Shown in pieces: positions 40,150-46,579 of a DNA stretch of 48,114 nucleotides. The position numbers were made by a program, and so were the translations under genes. The notes beneath the pieces are model-generated. The model was not told where the DNA came from. It was given only the letters and a program-made list of their open reading frames with translations, and searched no databases. Each line of letters opens with the position of its first letter. Position 1 is the stretch's first letter. Origin of the DNA: a virus; the IMG/VR virus record IMGVR_UViG_3300037200_000025, positions 1 to 48,114 of that record; one strand, written 5' to 3'.

Positions 40150-40979
40150 TTAGCAAAGACTCCCCGGCAGTAATCGTTCCACTCCGGAACTCTGCGCCAG
40201 TGGTGCGGATGTGTTGCCATCTCTTCGGGCCAGTACGCCGGGTTGCCTGCGTTGCCTGCATGGATACGGGCCACCATGCGCGGTTCGTTCCTGACACCTT
40301 CAGCGATTCGGAATGGCGTAACAAATGAGTGAGTAGCCATTACCTTGACCCGGTTGAACCATTCCGTATCTTCCCCCGAGTTCAGCGCGGCGAACGGAGC
40401 CCGCTCCCATGTCCTGCGCCAGTAGCAGAGGCTGGTGCCGAGCGCCCACGTTGCCGAGCGGTTCGTGTAGAGCCACGCCTCTCCGAGCGAGTGAATGCCG
40501 GTGATCACTGTGCGCTTGCCGGGTCCGCACGTTCCGCAGGTACAGGTGTCGAGATGCTCCGTCTCGCGAAACTCCGAGGTCGGCTCCCGCCAGAACAGCA
40601 TCTCGTTGAAACCCACGCACTCAGCCCCGCTCGCGTGCAGCAGCGCTACCTGCTCTGAGATGCGGTTCGGATGTGACCAGTCGTCGGAGTCCCAGTGGCA
40701 GATAATGTCGGCATCGTGCGCCATTGGGAATGTCGCCGCCTGGTTGCGCAGCGATCCAATCGTATCGCCGAACTTAGCCCCGCGCTGCGCGTACCATTCC
40801 GGAGCGGATTGCTCATTGTTGTCAGCGAGATCAGCGAGCATCGGACTTTTGCCGGTATCGAAGACCAGCAGCCGCTTGGCCGGATATGTCTGAGCGCGAA
40901 ACGAAGCAATCGCCTGCCGCGTCATGTCCGGCCTGTCTGCTGTGAGGCATACAGCAACAACCATCGGGCGTGAACTCAT
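40146..40979 (-). CDS. GT2 family glycosyltransferase, 277 aa
   Basis: MVVAVCLTADRPDMTRQAIA is the GT2 start; IICHWDSDDWSHPNRISEQV is the DxD-like metal site. CTCGTCGPG near residue 147-155 may bind zinc. The N-terminal VVAVCLTA is copied in the upstream small membrane protein. Confidence 0.8.
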   Translation of the reverse strand: MSSRPMVVAVCLTADRPDMTRQAIASFRAQTYPAKRLLVFDTGKSPMLADLADNNEQSAPEWYAQRGAKFGDTIGSLRNQAATFPMAHDADIICHWDSDDWSHPNRISEQVALLHASGAECVGFNEMLFWREPTSEFRETEHLDTCTCGTCGPGKRTVITGIHSLGEAWLYTNRSATWALGTSLCYWRRTWERAPFAALNSGEDTEWFNRVKVMATHSFVTPFRIAEGVRNEPRMVARIHAGNAGNPAYWPEEMATHPHHWRRVPEWNDYCRGVFAK

Positions 40980-41245
40980 TTAACACCTTCGTTTTTAGTA
41001 AATTCGTAAATCTTTTTCAGAGCTTCCCGAATAATACACCCGTCTGCGCAGTCAGATGGAGTTACGATGGCAATAAACGCCAACCCCACCCACGCCAAAA
41101 ACATCCTGAATCCCGAATCCCTTCTCATCGCCGCACGCCGCGCCTCGTGAATCCTCCACCAGCCGCGCAGGCAATACACGGCCACCATTACCCAGGCTGT
41201 GAGGCATACGGCCACTACGGTGGGTTGCGCGCTCAAAATTCCCAT
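40976..41245 (-). CDS. two-helix membrane protein, 89 aa
   Basis: TVVAVCLTAWVMVAVYCLRG and MFLAWVGLAFIAIVT are two membrane spans. Residues 8-17 match the start of the adjacent GT2 (PTVVAVCLTA versus PMVVAVCLTA), and 14 bases (GTATGCCTCACAGC) are identical in the DNA. Unknown role. Confidence 0.6.
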   Translation of the reverse strand: MGILSAQPTVVAVCLTAWVMVAVYCLRGWWRIHEARRAAMRRDSGFRMFLAWVGLAFIAIVTPSDCADGCIIREALKKIYEFTKNEGVK

Positions 41246-41496
41246 CCCGCGAAAAATACATGGTAAGCAAAATTATTGCGCTGGAAAGTTCCTATGTAAT
41301 CCATAGTGGACCTCACGCCCGGACTCCCCGTCCTGAATACTCTCACTCGGACTTTGATTCGTGGCGATTCTGGCTCTACCAGCATCCAAAGACACGGAAC
41401 GTCAGACTGAACCTCCACATGGAGCGGTCGATTGACTTTGGGCATTTCTATAAACTGCTCATCGATGATTTGAATAGGAAATCTCCAAACAGTCAT
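41233..41496 (-). CDS. DUF7352-like phage protein, 87 aa
   Basis: Start ATG 41496 (ATGA overlap). MTVWRFPIQIIDEQFIEMPK, then VEVQSDVPCLWMLVEPES and VFRTGSPGV; ends YHVFFAGWEF. The pattern of a small beta protein with 'MP...VQ...P-LWxLV' and 'YxGTxQ...HVF' is a widespread phage family of unknown function. Confidence 0.65.
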   Translation of the reverse strand: MTVWRFPIQIIDEQFIEMPKVNRPLHVEVQSDVPCLWMLVEPESPRIKVRVRVFRTGSPGVRSTMDYIGTFQRNNFAYHVFFAGWEF

Positions 41497-41600
41497 CTGC
41501 CGGCCTTTCGCTCTGCAATGAAAGCGCCGATGCCGATCGCAATCAATCCAATAGCCACAAGAGCCATCAGACCGAACAGAATACGCTCTCCCCACGTCAT
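41493..41600 (-). CDS. tiny membrane protein, 35 aa
   Basis: MTWGERILFGLMALVAIGLI, then IGIGAFIAERKAGR. A single hydrophobic helix ending in basic residues. Overlaps both neighbours. Confidence 0.55.
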   Translation of the reverse strand: MTWGERILFGLMALVAIGLIAIGIGAFIAERKAGR

Positions 41601-41836
41601 TACGCGACCTCAACAGTAACGCGCGTAACGAGGCAATCGGCGCACGTTCCGTTACATCTGGGAAGTTCCTGCATGGGCATCGCCGCGCCTTGCGGCATCG
41701 GGATCTCGACCTTTAGCGGGCGAGTGAGCCGGTCTCCATGCACGTCTTCATGTGCCTTCAGGACTCTGGCCCACCATCGGCCCGCTGCAAGGAGACCAGC
41801 GAGCGCGGGAATCGCAAGCCACTTCATTGGGCGCAT
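41600..41836 (-). CDS. GRWW membrane protein with cysteine tail, 78 aa
   Basis: MKWLAIPALAGLLAAGRWW, then ARVLKAHEDV: paralogue of the 32-aa peptide at 6477-6575. It adds a 45-residue tail with CNGTCADC (two CxxC-like pairs). One membrane helix. Lies in an operon headed by the second ribbon-helix-helix gene, parallel to the first locus. Confidence 0.65.
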   Translation of the reverse strand: MRPMKWLAIPALAGLLAAGRWWARVLKAHEDVHGDRLTRPLKVEIPMPQGAAMPMQELPRCNGTCADCLVTRVTVEVA

Positions 41837-41946
41837 GCTCTTTCAACCGCCGCCGTGAACTGCAGGCGCCGCGTTTTGCGGGCAGATGCGATGCTCATCA
41901 AGACCGCGGCGACAACTGCTATCGCACAAATCACAATTCGTTCCAT
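41824..41946 (-). CDS. tiny membrane protein, 40 aa
   Basis: Start ATG 41946, two bases after the ribbon-helix-helix stop. MERIVICAIAVVAAVLMSIA is one membrane helix, then a basic tail. Longer frame to 42078 overlaps the regulator and is rejected. Confidence 0.55.
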   Translation of the reverse strand: MERIVICAIAVVAAVLMSIASARKTRRLQFTAAVERACAQ

Positions 41947-41948
41947 CG

Positions 41949-42260
41949 TTACGCTCCAAAGTCCTGATTGGGATCGATTGTCAGTTCCCCGGGTGCGTCC
42001 GAATCCTCGCTGATCGGGGAATGTTTTTCCGTGCGCAGTTGAGCCAGAGATTCGGCGCGTTCCGATGCCGAAGGCCATTCAGGTGCGTCGGTTTCGACGG
42101 GCTCCGATTTCGGAAACGTCGCCGTGAATGTGATGTGCGGAGCGGCGCATTCGTGAACTGCCTTCGCCACCCAATCCTTGAATAGCATTCCGGCTTGAGC
42201 AGCAGCTATCTTTGCCTCGTTGTAAATCTCGTCGCCAACCGGCACGTTGATCTGTTTCAC
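41949..42260 (-). CDS. ribbon-helix-helix-type regulator, 103 aa
   Basis: GTG start 42260, seven bases after TAAGAT. The first 40 residues, KQINVPVGDEIYNEAKIAAA followed by QAGMLFKDWVAKAV, have the same spacing as the 48-aa protein at 5967 (strand, helix A, G-M/I-LF turn, helix B). A 60-residue acidic, Ser/Glu-rich tail follows. Probable autoregulator of its own operon through the GTAAG boxes at 42274-42322. Confidence 0.65.
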   Translation of the reverse strand: MKQINVPVGDEIYNEAKIAAAQAGMLFKDWVAKAVHECAAPHITFTATFPKSEPVETDAPEWPSASERAESLAQLRTEKHSPISEDSDAPGELTIDPNQDFGA

Positions 42261-42267
42261 GCTTCTG

Positions 42268-42322
42268 ATCTTACGGTAAGAACGGTAAGCGCGTCAAGCG
42301 AAATAACTGTAAGCTCCGTAAG
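42268..42322 (-). promoter_or_regulatory. promoter with iterated GTAAG operator boxes
   Basis: Minus strand TTGACG (42297-42292), 18 bases, TAAGAT (42273-42268), seven bases, GTG 42260. On the plus strand CGGTAAG at 42274 and 42283, CTGTAAG at 42307 and CCGTAAG at 42316: two pairs, each repeating at 9 bases. The first pair fills the spacer, the second lies just upstream of the -35. This is the sort of array bound by ribbon-helix-helix dimers. Confidence 0.65.
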
Positions 42323-42325
42323 TTT

Positions 42326-43693
42326 CTACGGCCTGATCTGGTACGGCTGATTGAACTGCACTACAGCAGGTTGATCGTTCGGCTGCAGCAAAAGCTCCGT
42401 CACGGCCCACACTACCGCGTCCATGCGGTTCGGCGACGGCTCCTCGCCTTGGGGCGTCCACGTGCACATTTCGTCTTCGAGTTCTGTGAACGCGCCGACG
42501 TGGTGCACGCGGCCCTGCTCGTAGAGCGATGCCACCGGCTCCGCACGGATGTACTTCCCCCGGCTGGCCCAGACGCTCGAGTACGCGACGTTCGGGTCGA
42601 CGCTGCGGATGTTGCTCTCAACGAGATCGCCGCCGTTGTTCCGCTCCGCTACGATCTTGTCGGCCTGGTGTCGTCGATACGCTTCGATTGCAATTCCTGC
42701 CCACGCTGACGGCGATTTGCGGCAGCTAAGGTCTTGCAGGATCAGCACATGGCCTCCGGGCGTCAGCGCGGCCACCACGATGCCAGTGAGGTCGGAATTG
42801 GCGTTGTGCGAGACAGCCGGATCGATCGCCACCACCACGCGCACCAGCAGATTGATCTTCACGTCGATATTGCGGATGCGGTGCTGATCGATCAGATCGC
42901 GCGTCCAGAGCGCGCCAGGCACGTCCGACAGCAGTTCCGCCTCGATCTCCTGCCGCCCGAGCCGCGTGCCGCGGTACGGGTCGATCACGTCACTGATGTA
43001 TTCCGGCGCGAGATTCGCCCGGTTCTCGTCGCTCGATCCCTTCGTGACGACGGTTCGCGCGTTTGCAATCAACGCTTTAAGCACCGCTATCGGTTTTGGC
43101 GTGGTGGTGATAAGACCCTGTAGTGCAGCGTCCGGCTTGCGGAATCCGAACATGATCTGATCCCAAGCCTCTTGCGCAAACCTGCAGGCCGCCAGCTCAT
43201 CGAACCAGAATTTGCGGAACTGCGGCCCGCGGAGGCGTTCAGGCTCATCGGCTGAGCGCGTAATGCCGATGGCGCCCGACGGGAATTGCACGATGTGGCG
43301 GGTCGGCAGGTAGACAGGCCGGCGATATGCCGGGTAGCAGGACATCAAGCCGGACGGACCCTCGATCATCACGTCGCGCACGTCGGAGGATGTGGGCGCG
43401 ATCATCAGGATGCGTTCGGTCGGGTCTTCCGCCCATTCACGCACAGTTTCAGCGCCTACGCGCGTCTTGCCCCAGCCGCGGCCCGCGAGACAGAGCCAAT
43501 AGCGCCAATCGCTTCGCGGGTTTGCAGCGCCTAGACTACCTGGAGGAAGTTGACTCGGGCGCGCGTTCCATCTGCGCCAGTCGTACAGCATCCCCGTCAG
43601 TGTCGCCGGGTCGGCCGACTGGATCAGCCGGTTTAATTCCGAGTCGGGCTCGAATGCCAGCAACTCGATCGGTGAAAGATTGTGCGGCTCCAA
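42326..43693 (-). CDS. terminase large subunit, 455 aa
   Basis: Walker A GRGWGKT (about 72-78), Walker B KFWFDELAA (about 163-171), the coupling motif LITTTPKP (about 192-199), and nuclease aspartates in VVAIDPAVS (about 283-291) and late NRMDAVVWA. The start region LYDWRRWNARPSQLPPG is normal for this family. Packages DNA through the portal. The first 158 bases overlap the small subunit gene in another frame. Confidence 0.9.
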   Translation of the reverse strand: MEPHNLSPIELLAFEPDSELNRLIQSADPATLTGMLYDWRRWNARPSQLPPGSLGAANPRSDWRYWLCLAGRGWGKTRVGAETVREWAEDPTERILMIAPTSSDVRDVMIEGPSGLMSCYPAYRRPVYLPTRHIVQFPSGAIGITRSADEPERLRGPQFRKFWFDELAACRFAQEAWDQIMFGFRKPDAALQGLITTTPKPIAVLKALIANARTVVTKGSSDENRANLAPEYISDVIDPYRGTRLGRQEIEAELLSDVPGALWTRDLIDQHRIRNIDVKINLLVRVVVAIDPAVSHNANSDLTGIVVAALTPGGHVLILQDLSCRKSPSAWAGIAIEAYRRHQADKIVAERNNGGDLVESNIRSVDPNVAYSSVWASRGKYIRAEPVASLYEQGRVHHVGAFTELEDEMCTWTPQGEEPSPNRMDAVVWAVTELLLQPNDQPAVVQFNQPYQIRP

Positions 43694-43964
43694 CGTAGAT
43701 GTTTACAGTATCGCCAAGTCCTGTATGCTCAACAGATTTACGCTTTGCGTAGACGAAGTTAGCGAGATCGGCGAAACACTTGGCGCGCGTTCCGAAGTCA
43801 GCTTTCTTGTTGTTTGCGATCTTCACCAAACCTTCGATGGGGTCACACCCAAGCTCTTCGAGCCGAGTCGCCACGTCGCGAGAAAGCACCGTTAACTTCT
43901 TTGGCTGCTGCCCTTTACGCCTGCCCGCGTTTTCAGGGCGTTTCATTCCGCGTGTGAAAGGCAT
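43536..43964 (-). CDS. terminase small subunit-like protein, 142 aa
   Basis: Basic start (MKRPENAGRRKGQQPKKLTV), then helices DVATRLEELGCDPIEGLVK and TRAKCFADLANFVYAKRKS, as in small terminases that recognise packaging sites. Position directly before TerL and short length agree. ATG at 43964 or, inside, 43946. The gene ends 158 bases into TerL. Confidence 0.7.
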   Translation of the reverse strand: MPFTRGMKRPENAGRRKGQQPKKLTVLSRDVATRLEELGCDPIEGLVKIANNKKADFGTRAKCFADLANFVYAKRKSVEHTGLGDTVNIYVGAAQSFTDRVAGIRARLGIKPADPVGRPGDTDGDAVRLAQMERAPESTSSR

Positions 43965-43994
43965 GAGAAAAACGTGTTAATCGCTACTATCGAG

Positions 43995-44000
43995 ATTCTA
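43995..44000 (-). promoter_or_regulatory. possible -10 box for terminase unit
   Basis: Minus strand TAGAAT, with 30 bases to ATG 43964, -35 poor. It lies just after the terminator at 44012-44043, which makes a new promoter here likely. Confidence 0.4.
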
Positions 44001-44011
44001 ACGCATGACGT

Positions 44012-44043
44012 AAAAAAAAAGCCCCGTGGTTCAGACGGGGCTT
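44012..44043 (-). terminator. strong intrinsic terminator ending the early operon
   Basis: Minus strand AAGCCCCGT, loop of 7, ACGGGGCTT, then nine T. Nine-base GC-rich stem and long U-run: a textbook Rho-independent terminator for leftward transcripts, lying just after the early unit and before terminase. Confidence 0.9.
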
Positions 44044-44142
44044 CATTCCAAAGCCTGATTCCAATCAACTTGCGACAGTAAGACAGGAGCGCGAGTGCGT
44101 GCGGGCTTCTCTGTCATTATACGGGATCTTCGACGATTCCAC
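44043..44142 (-). other. region with two possible tiny frames at operon end
   Basis: Two overlapping short frames (GTG 44142, 25 aa, with AGGAG upstream; ATG 44117, 24 aa, ending at the terminator). Either could be translated. Neither has a recognisable sequence, so I do not call a gene. Confidence 0.3.
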
Positions 44143-44154
44143 GTCTTTTCTCCT

Positions 44155-44358
44155 TCAGTCCCCTTCGAGAAGGGGAAAATTACCGTGTCTCGCACGGCGC
44201 GGCGCGCCGATCTGAGATCGCCAGCGGTGCTTCCCGCGCACGAAAGAGCTTTGGCCGCGAAGGTGGTAGAACGCCTTGCCACAGCCCGGACGATCCCAAC
44301 TGCCTCCGATGCCGCCGCCGGGCGTCTGAGCGCCGGTCCCGCGCGAAAAAAGCGGCAT
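44155..44358 (-). CDS. small basic protein, 67 aa
   Basis: ATG 44358 follows the methyltransferase stop by three bases. Gly- and Arg-rich: GGGIGGSWDRPGCGKAFYHL, then RGKHRWRSQIGAPRRARHG. Possible nucleic-acid-binding; no family known. Last clear gene of the early operon. Confidence 0.55.
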   Translation of the reverse strand: MPLFSRGTGAQTPGGGIGGSWDRPGCGKAFYHLRGQSSFVRGKHRWRSQIGAPRRARHGNFPLLEGD

Positions 44359-44361
44359 CTG

Positions 44362-45267
44362 TCAGCGCGGCTTGAACACGCTCGCAATGTGGCGCGCGAG
44401 CTCGAACGGGATCTTAGCTATCTGAGCAGACGCCTGCTTACGTGCGCTGGACTTGCTGCCGGTGCGCGAGATCCCGACGCAATGTTCACCCTTGTAGTCG
44501 TTGAACCATCCGCCGGATTCCTTCGCAGATTTCGTCTCTGCCACCGATGCGCTCTGGAAAGATCGCCCTGAGCCGTCGAAGCGGAAGCCAGGTACTTTCT
44601 GGCCTGCGAGTTCATGCACTGGGTTCCGGTTCGTCTCAGTTTGTCCCGGCGAGCCCACGTTAAACCACGATCCGCTTTTGTTCTTCGATCCGCGCTTCAG
44701 GTTGATCGGCATAAGCGCCGGCACATCGCCCCACAAGTGAAAACTGCCGTAGTTCCAGACGCTTCGGCCCACCCACGGCTGCGCGCCGCTAACGTTCTCG
44801 ACTACGAGCGGGATGTACCGGCCCGCAGCTTCAATCGCTTCCCGCTGAATCCTGAAGCAGGTTCTGAACAGATAGGTGTTTGGGCACGGCTTGTGCAGGT
44901 AATTGCCGGGAGGCCCGCCGTCGTCATCCATGCGGTCATGCTCATGCCAGAGCGCGCCGAATGGCATCGCATATCGCGAGAACTCTTGGCAAGGCGGTGA
45001 CGCGACAATGACCGCCGCGTCCTTAAACTGCGAGCCGTGGATTGTCTTCACATCTTGGATTACAAGCTGCGCCGGGTACGGCCGCCGCTCGATATCGAAC
45101 CCGACGACGCGGTAACCCTCCGCGATAAATCCTTCAGTCCAGCCGCCGAGGCCGCAGAAGAGGTCGATACAAAGCGGTAAAGCATGCTTTTGTTCCGCCA
45201 CAAAGCATGCTTCTGGTGCGCTCACGAAGCACGCTCCATCACCATCCGATGTCCGTTTTCCAGCCAT
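44362..45267 (-). CDS. DNA (cytosine-5) methyltransferase, 301 aa
   Basis: CIDLFCGLGGWTEGF is motif I (SAM binding). ASPPCQEFS is motif IV with the catalytic Cys. PLVVENVSGAQ is motif VI (ENV). The target-recognition part is short, so the recognised sequence cannot be read from here. The N-terminus has near-repeats ACFVSAPEACFVAEQ just before motif I and carries AAGCATGCTT palindromes in the DNA. It likely protects phage DNA from host restriction. Confidence 0.85.
   Translation of the reverse strand: MAGKRTSDGDGACFVSAPEACFVAEQKHALPLCIDLFCGLGGWTEGFIAEGYRVVGFDIERRPYPAQLVIQDVKTIHGSQFKDAAVIVASPPCQEFSRYAMPFGALWHEHDRMDDDGGPPGNYLHKPCPNTYLFRTCFRIQREAIEAAGRYIPLVVENVSGAQPWVGRSVWNYGSFHLWGDVPALMPINLKRGSKNKSGSWFNVGSPGQTETNRNPVHELAGQKVPGFRFDGSGRSFQSASVAETKSAKESGGWFNDYKGEHCVGISRTGSKSSARKQASAQIAKIPFELARHIASVFKPR
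45181..45216. repeat. two AAGCATGCTT palindromes at methyltransferase 5' end
   Basis: AAGCATGCTT at 45182 and at 45205, 23 bases apart (same helical face roughly), in the methyltransferase leader region; a third copy at 46678-46687 lies upstream in the same operon. Possible operator or methylation-sensitive site. Confidence 0.45.
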
Positions 45268-45430
45268 CTGGTTTTGTTGTCAGATACGGAGGGATCTGAG
45301 CAGAAAGCGGCCACCAGTTGCGACGGCATTCCAGAATTGCGTAGTGATAGATGCCGAACAGTTCAGTGTCCCGACAACTGAAAAGAGGAAGTTCCAGCCA
45401 ATCACGCTGTGTTTGTGAATGTGCGCTCAC
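45239..45430 (-). CDS. small hypothetical protein, 63 aa
   Basis: MSAHSQTQRDWLELPLFSCR, then FGIYHYAILECRRNWWPLSA. Two cysteines and many aromatics. Overlaps both neighbours. No function. Confidence 0.6.
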   Translation of the reverse strand: MSAHSQTQRDWLELPLFSCRDTELFGIYHYAILECRRNWWPLSAQIPPYLTTKPDGWKTDIGW

Positions 45431-45448
45431 GCTGTTTTCTCCTTTGCG
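45426..45448. repeat. 23-bp start-site repeat, copy A
   Basis: CTCACGCTGTTTTCTCCTTTGCG, identical (23/23) to 45692-45714. On the minus strand it carries AAGGAG, the last codons KEKTA, the TGA stop and the next GTG start. The two copies bracket the 89-aa gene. Confidence 0.9.
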
Positions 45449-45696
45449 CCACGCACGGATTTTTTGTACCGTCGATAGTATCGCTTCGCTACGCGGAAGA
45501 AGTATTCCATCTGATCGGCTGACCAGAACACGTCCTGCACGTGCTCGCCGCCTTCGAGACGATCACTTATCCCCTCTTTTTCGCGCCGAGCCTGCAATCG
45601 CGCCGTCGCCTCGCGAATGAACGCTGCGCGCTTCGTGAAGTAGCATCGCCCCGCTGAGGTCCGGTAGACTACGCGCATTTCAGATTTCACACTCAC
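45427..45696 (-). CDS. basic helical protein, 89 aa (GTG start), repeat-flanked cassette
   Basis: GTG 45696 overlaps the upstream TGA, with AAGGAG eight bases before. RVVYRTSAGRCYFTKRAAFI, then ATARLQARREKEGISD, and the end YYRRYKKSVRG plus KEKTA. Very basic. The gene lies exactly between two 23-bp repeats, so it looks like a gene gained by recombination at shared start sites. Confidence 0.6.
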   Translation of the reverse strand: MSVKSEMRVVYRTSAGRCYFTKRAAFIREATARLQARREKEGISDRLEGGEHVQDVFWSADQMEYFFRVAKRYYRRYKKSVRGAKEKTA

Positions 45697-45714
45697 GCTG
45701 TTTTCTCCTTTGCG
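45692..45714. repeat. 23-bp start-site repeat, copy B
   Basis: Same 23 bases as 45426-45448; includes the end of the winged-helix gene (KEKTA stop) and the start of the 89-aa gene. Confidence 0.9.
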
Positions 45715-46274
45715 GGCCACATGAAGCCCCGTCCCTGGCACCACCCGCACCCCACGAAGCGTTTTGTGCTGCGCCCCTGATTGCCGGTTCCCTCGCACCT
45801 CGGACAGAGTTTGTAGCCTTCGGCGGTCGCGTTCGGGTTTTCGGAGAGGGTTTCGAGAAGTCCCCCGCTTGCGGGGGATATAGGGGGATTCTTACTTGTA
45901 CTCTTACTTGACGCGCGCGCGCGTTCCTTATAGGCGATTGACTCATTTTTGCCGATCTGATCGGCACATTCGTTCCGGTCTGATCGGCACGTTTGTTCCG
46001 CTATCAGGCCCTTCGCCCACAGCATTTCCACACGATTTAAACGACCTGTGCGCGTCACGGTGAGGTAGCCCGTCAGTTCCAGTTCGCGTAGTCGATAGCG
46101 AATTTCGCGCTCACTGACTCCCGCGATTTCGGCCAGACGCTCCTGGCGTTCCGTGAGCAGCGGATTGCCGCGCGCCGTGTCGTCAATGACGCAGAAGAGA
46201 ACGCGCGCCCCCTGGCTGAGTCGCCGGTCGGAGAGCACCTTCGAACGTGAGGCCCACCGCTCCGGGCAGTTCAC
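45693..46274 (-). CDS. winged-helix replication-type protein with DnaJ-type zinc tail, 193 aa
   Basis: Residues about 15-90: RRLSQGARVLFCVIDDTARG, ERQERLAEIAGVSEREIRYR, LRELELTGYLTVTRTGRLN: a winged helix of the phage replisome-organiser type. A Ser/Thr/Pro linker follows (with GC-rich alternating DNA behind it), then CPRCEGTG (157-164) and CGWCQGRG (176-183). Probably binds an origin. The zinc pair matches that on other proteins here. Confidence 0.65.
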   Translation of the reverse strand: MNCPERWASRSKVLSDRRLSQGARVLFCVIDDTARGNPLLTERQERLAEIAGVSEREIRYRLRELELTGYLTVTRTGRLNRVEMLWAKGLIAEQTCRSDRNECADQIGKNESIAYKERARASSKSTSKNPPISPASGGLLETLSENPNATAEGYKLCPRCEGTGNQGRSTKRFVGCGWCQGRGFMWPAKEKTA

Positions 46275-46579
46275 GAAACCTCGCCGCGAAGCTTTCGTAT
46301 CTCAGCAAGGTAGACAGAAACGAGCCTCTGTCTACTTCGAATAGCGCGTTGAGTCAGGAATTCTTGAGCGCTAGCCAGCGTCAAAAACTTTTTCTCTCCG
46401 CTGTTTATCGAATAGTTAGGCCGGGCTTCTGAGGGGCCGTCGATTGATCCGATGAGATCAGGGGCCCACTGGCCCTCACAATAAAGAAGCCAGCGTTTTC
46501 TGCGGTGTTTGGAGGAACATTTTGTAACTTCTGTTTCGCTCCAATACGGAAAACTTCGGGATACAATGGAATCAGGCAT
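46271..46579 (-). CDS. hypothetical protein, 102 aa
   Basis: ATG 46579 has AAAGGAACC upstream; longer frame unsupported. MPDSIVSRSFPYWSETEVTK, then APDLIGSIDGPSEARPN and FLTLASAQEFLTQRA. Unknown. 87 bases lie between it and the next gene upstream; they hold no convincing promoter. Confidence 0.6.
   Translation of the reverse strand: MPDSIVSRSFPYWSETEVTKCSSKHRRKRWLLYCEGQWAPDLIGSIDGPSEARPNYSINSGEKKFLTLASAQEFLTQRAIRSRQRLVSVYLAEIRKLRGEVS

Noticed and set aside
44095-44571. 158-aa plus-strand open frame
   Set aside because: Antisense to the methyltransferase and 67-aa genes; composition typical of a shadow frame in GC-rich DNA.
45898-45925. Alternating GC tract (gcgcgcgcg) as possible Z-DNA element
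   Set aside because: Short and within the linker of the winged-helix gene; nothing else supports a function.
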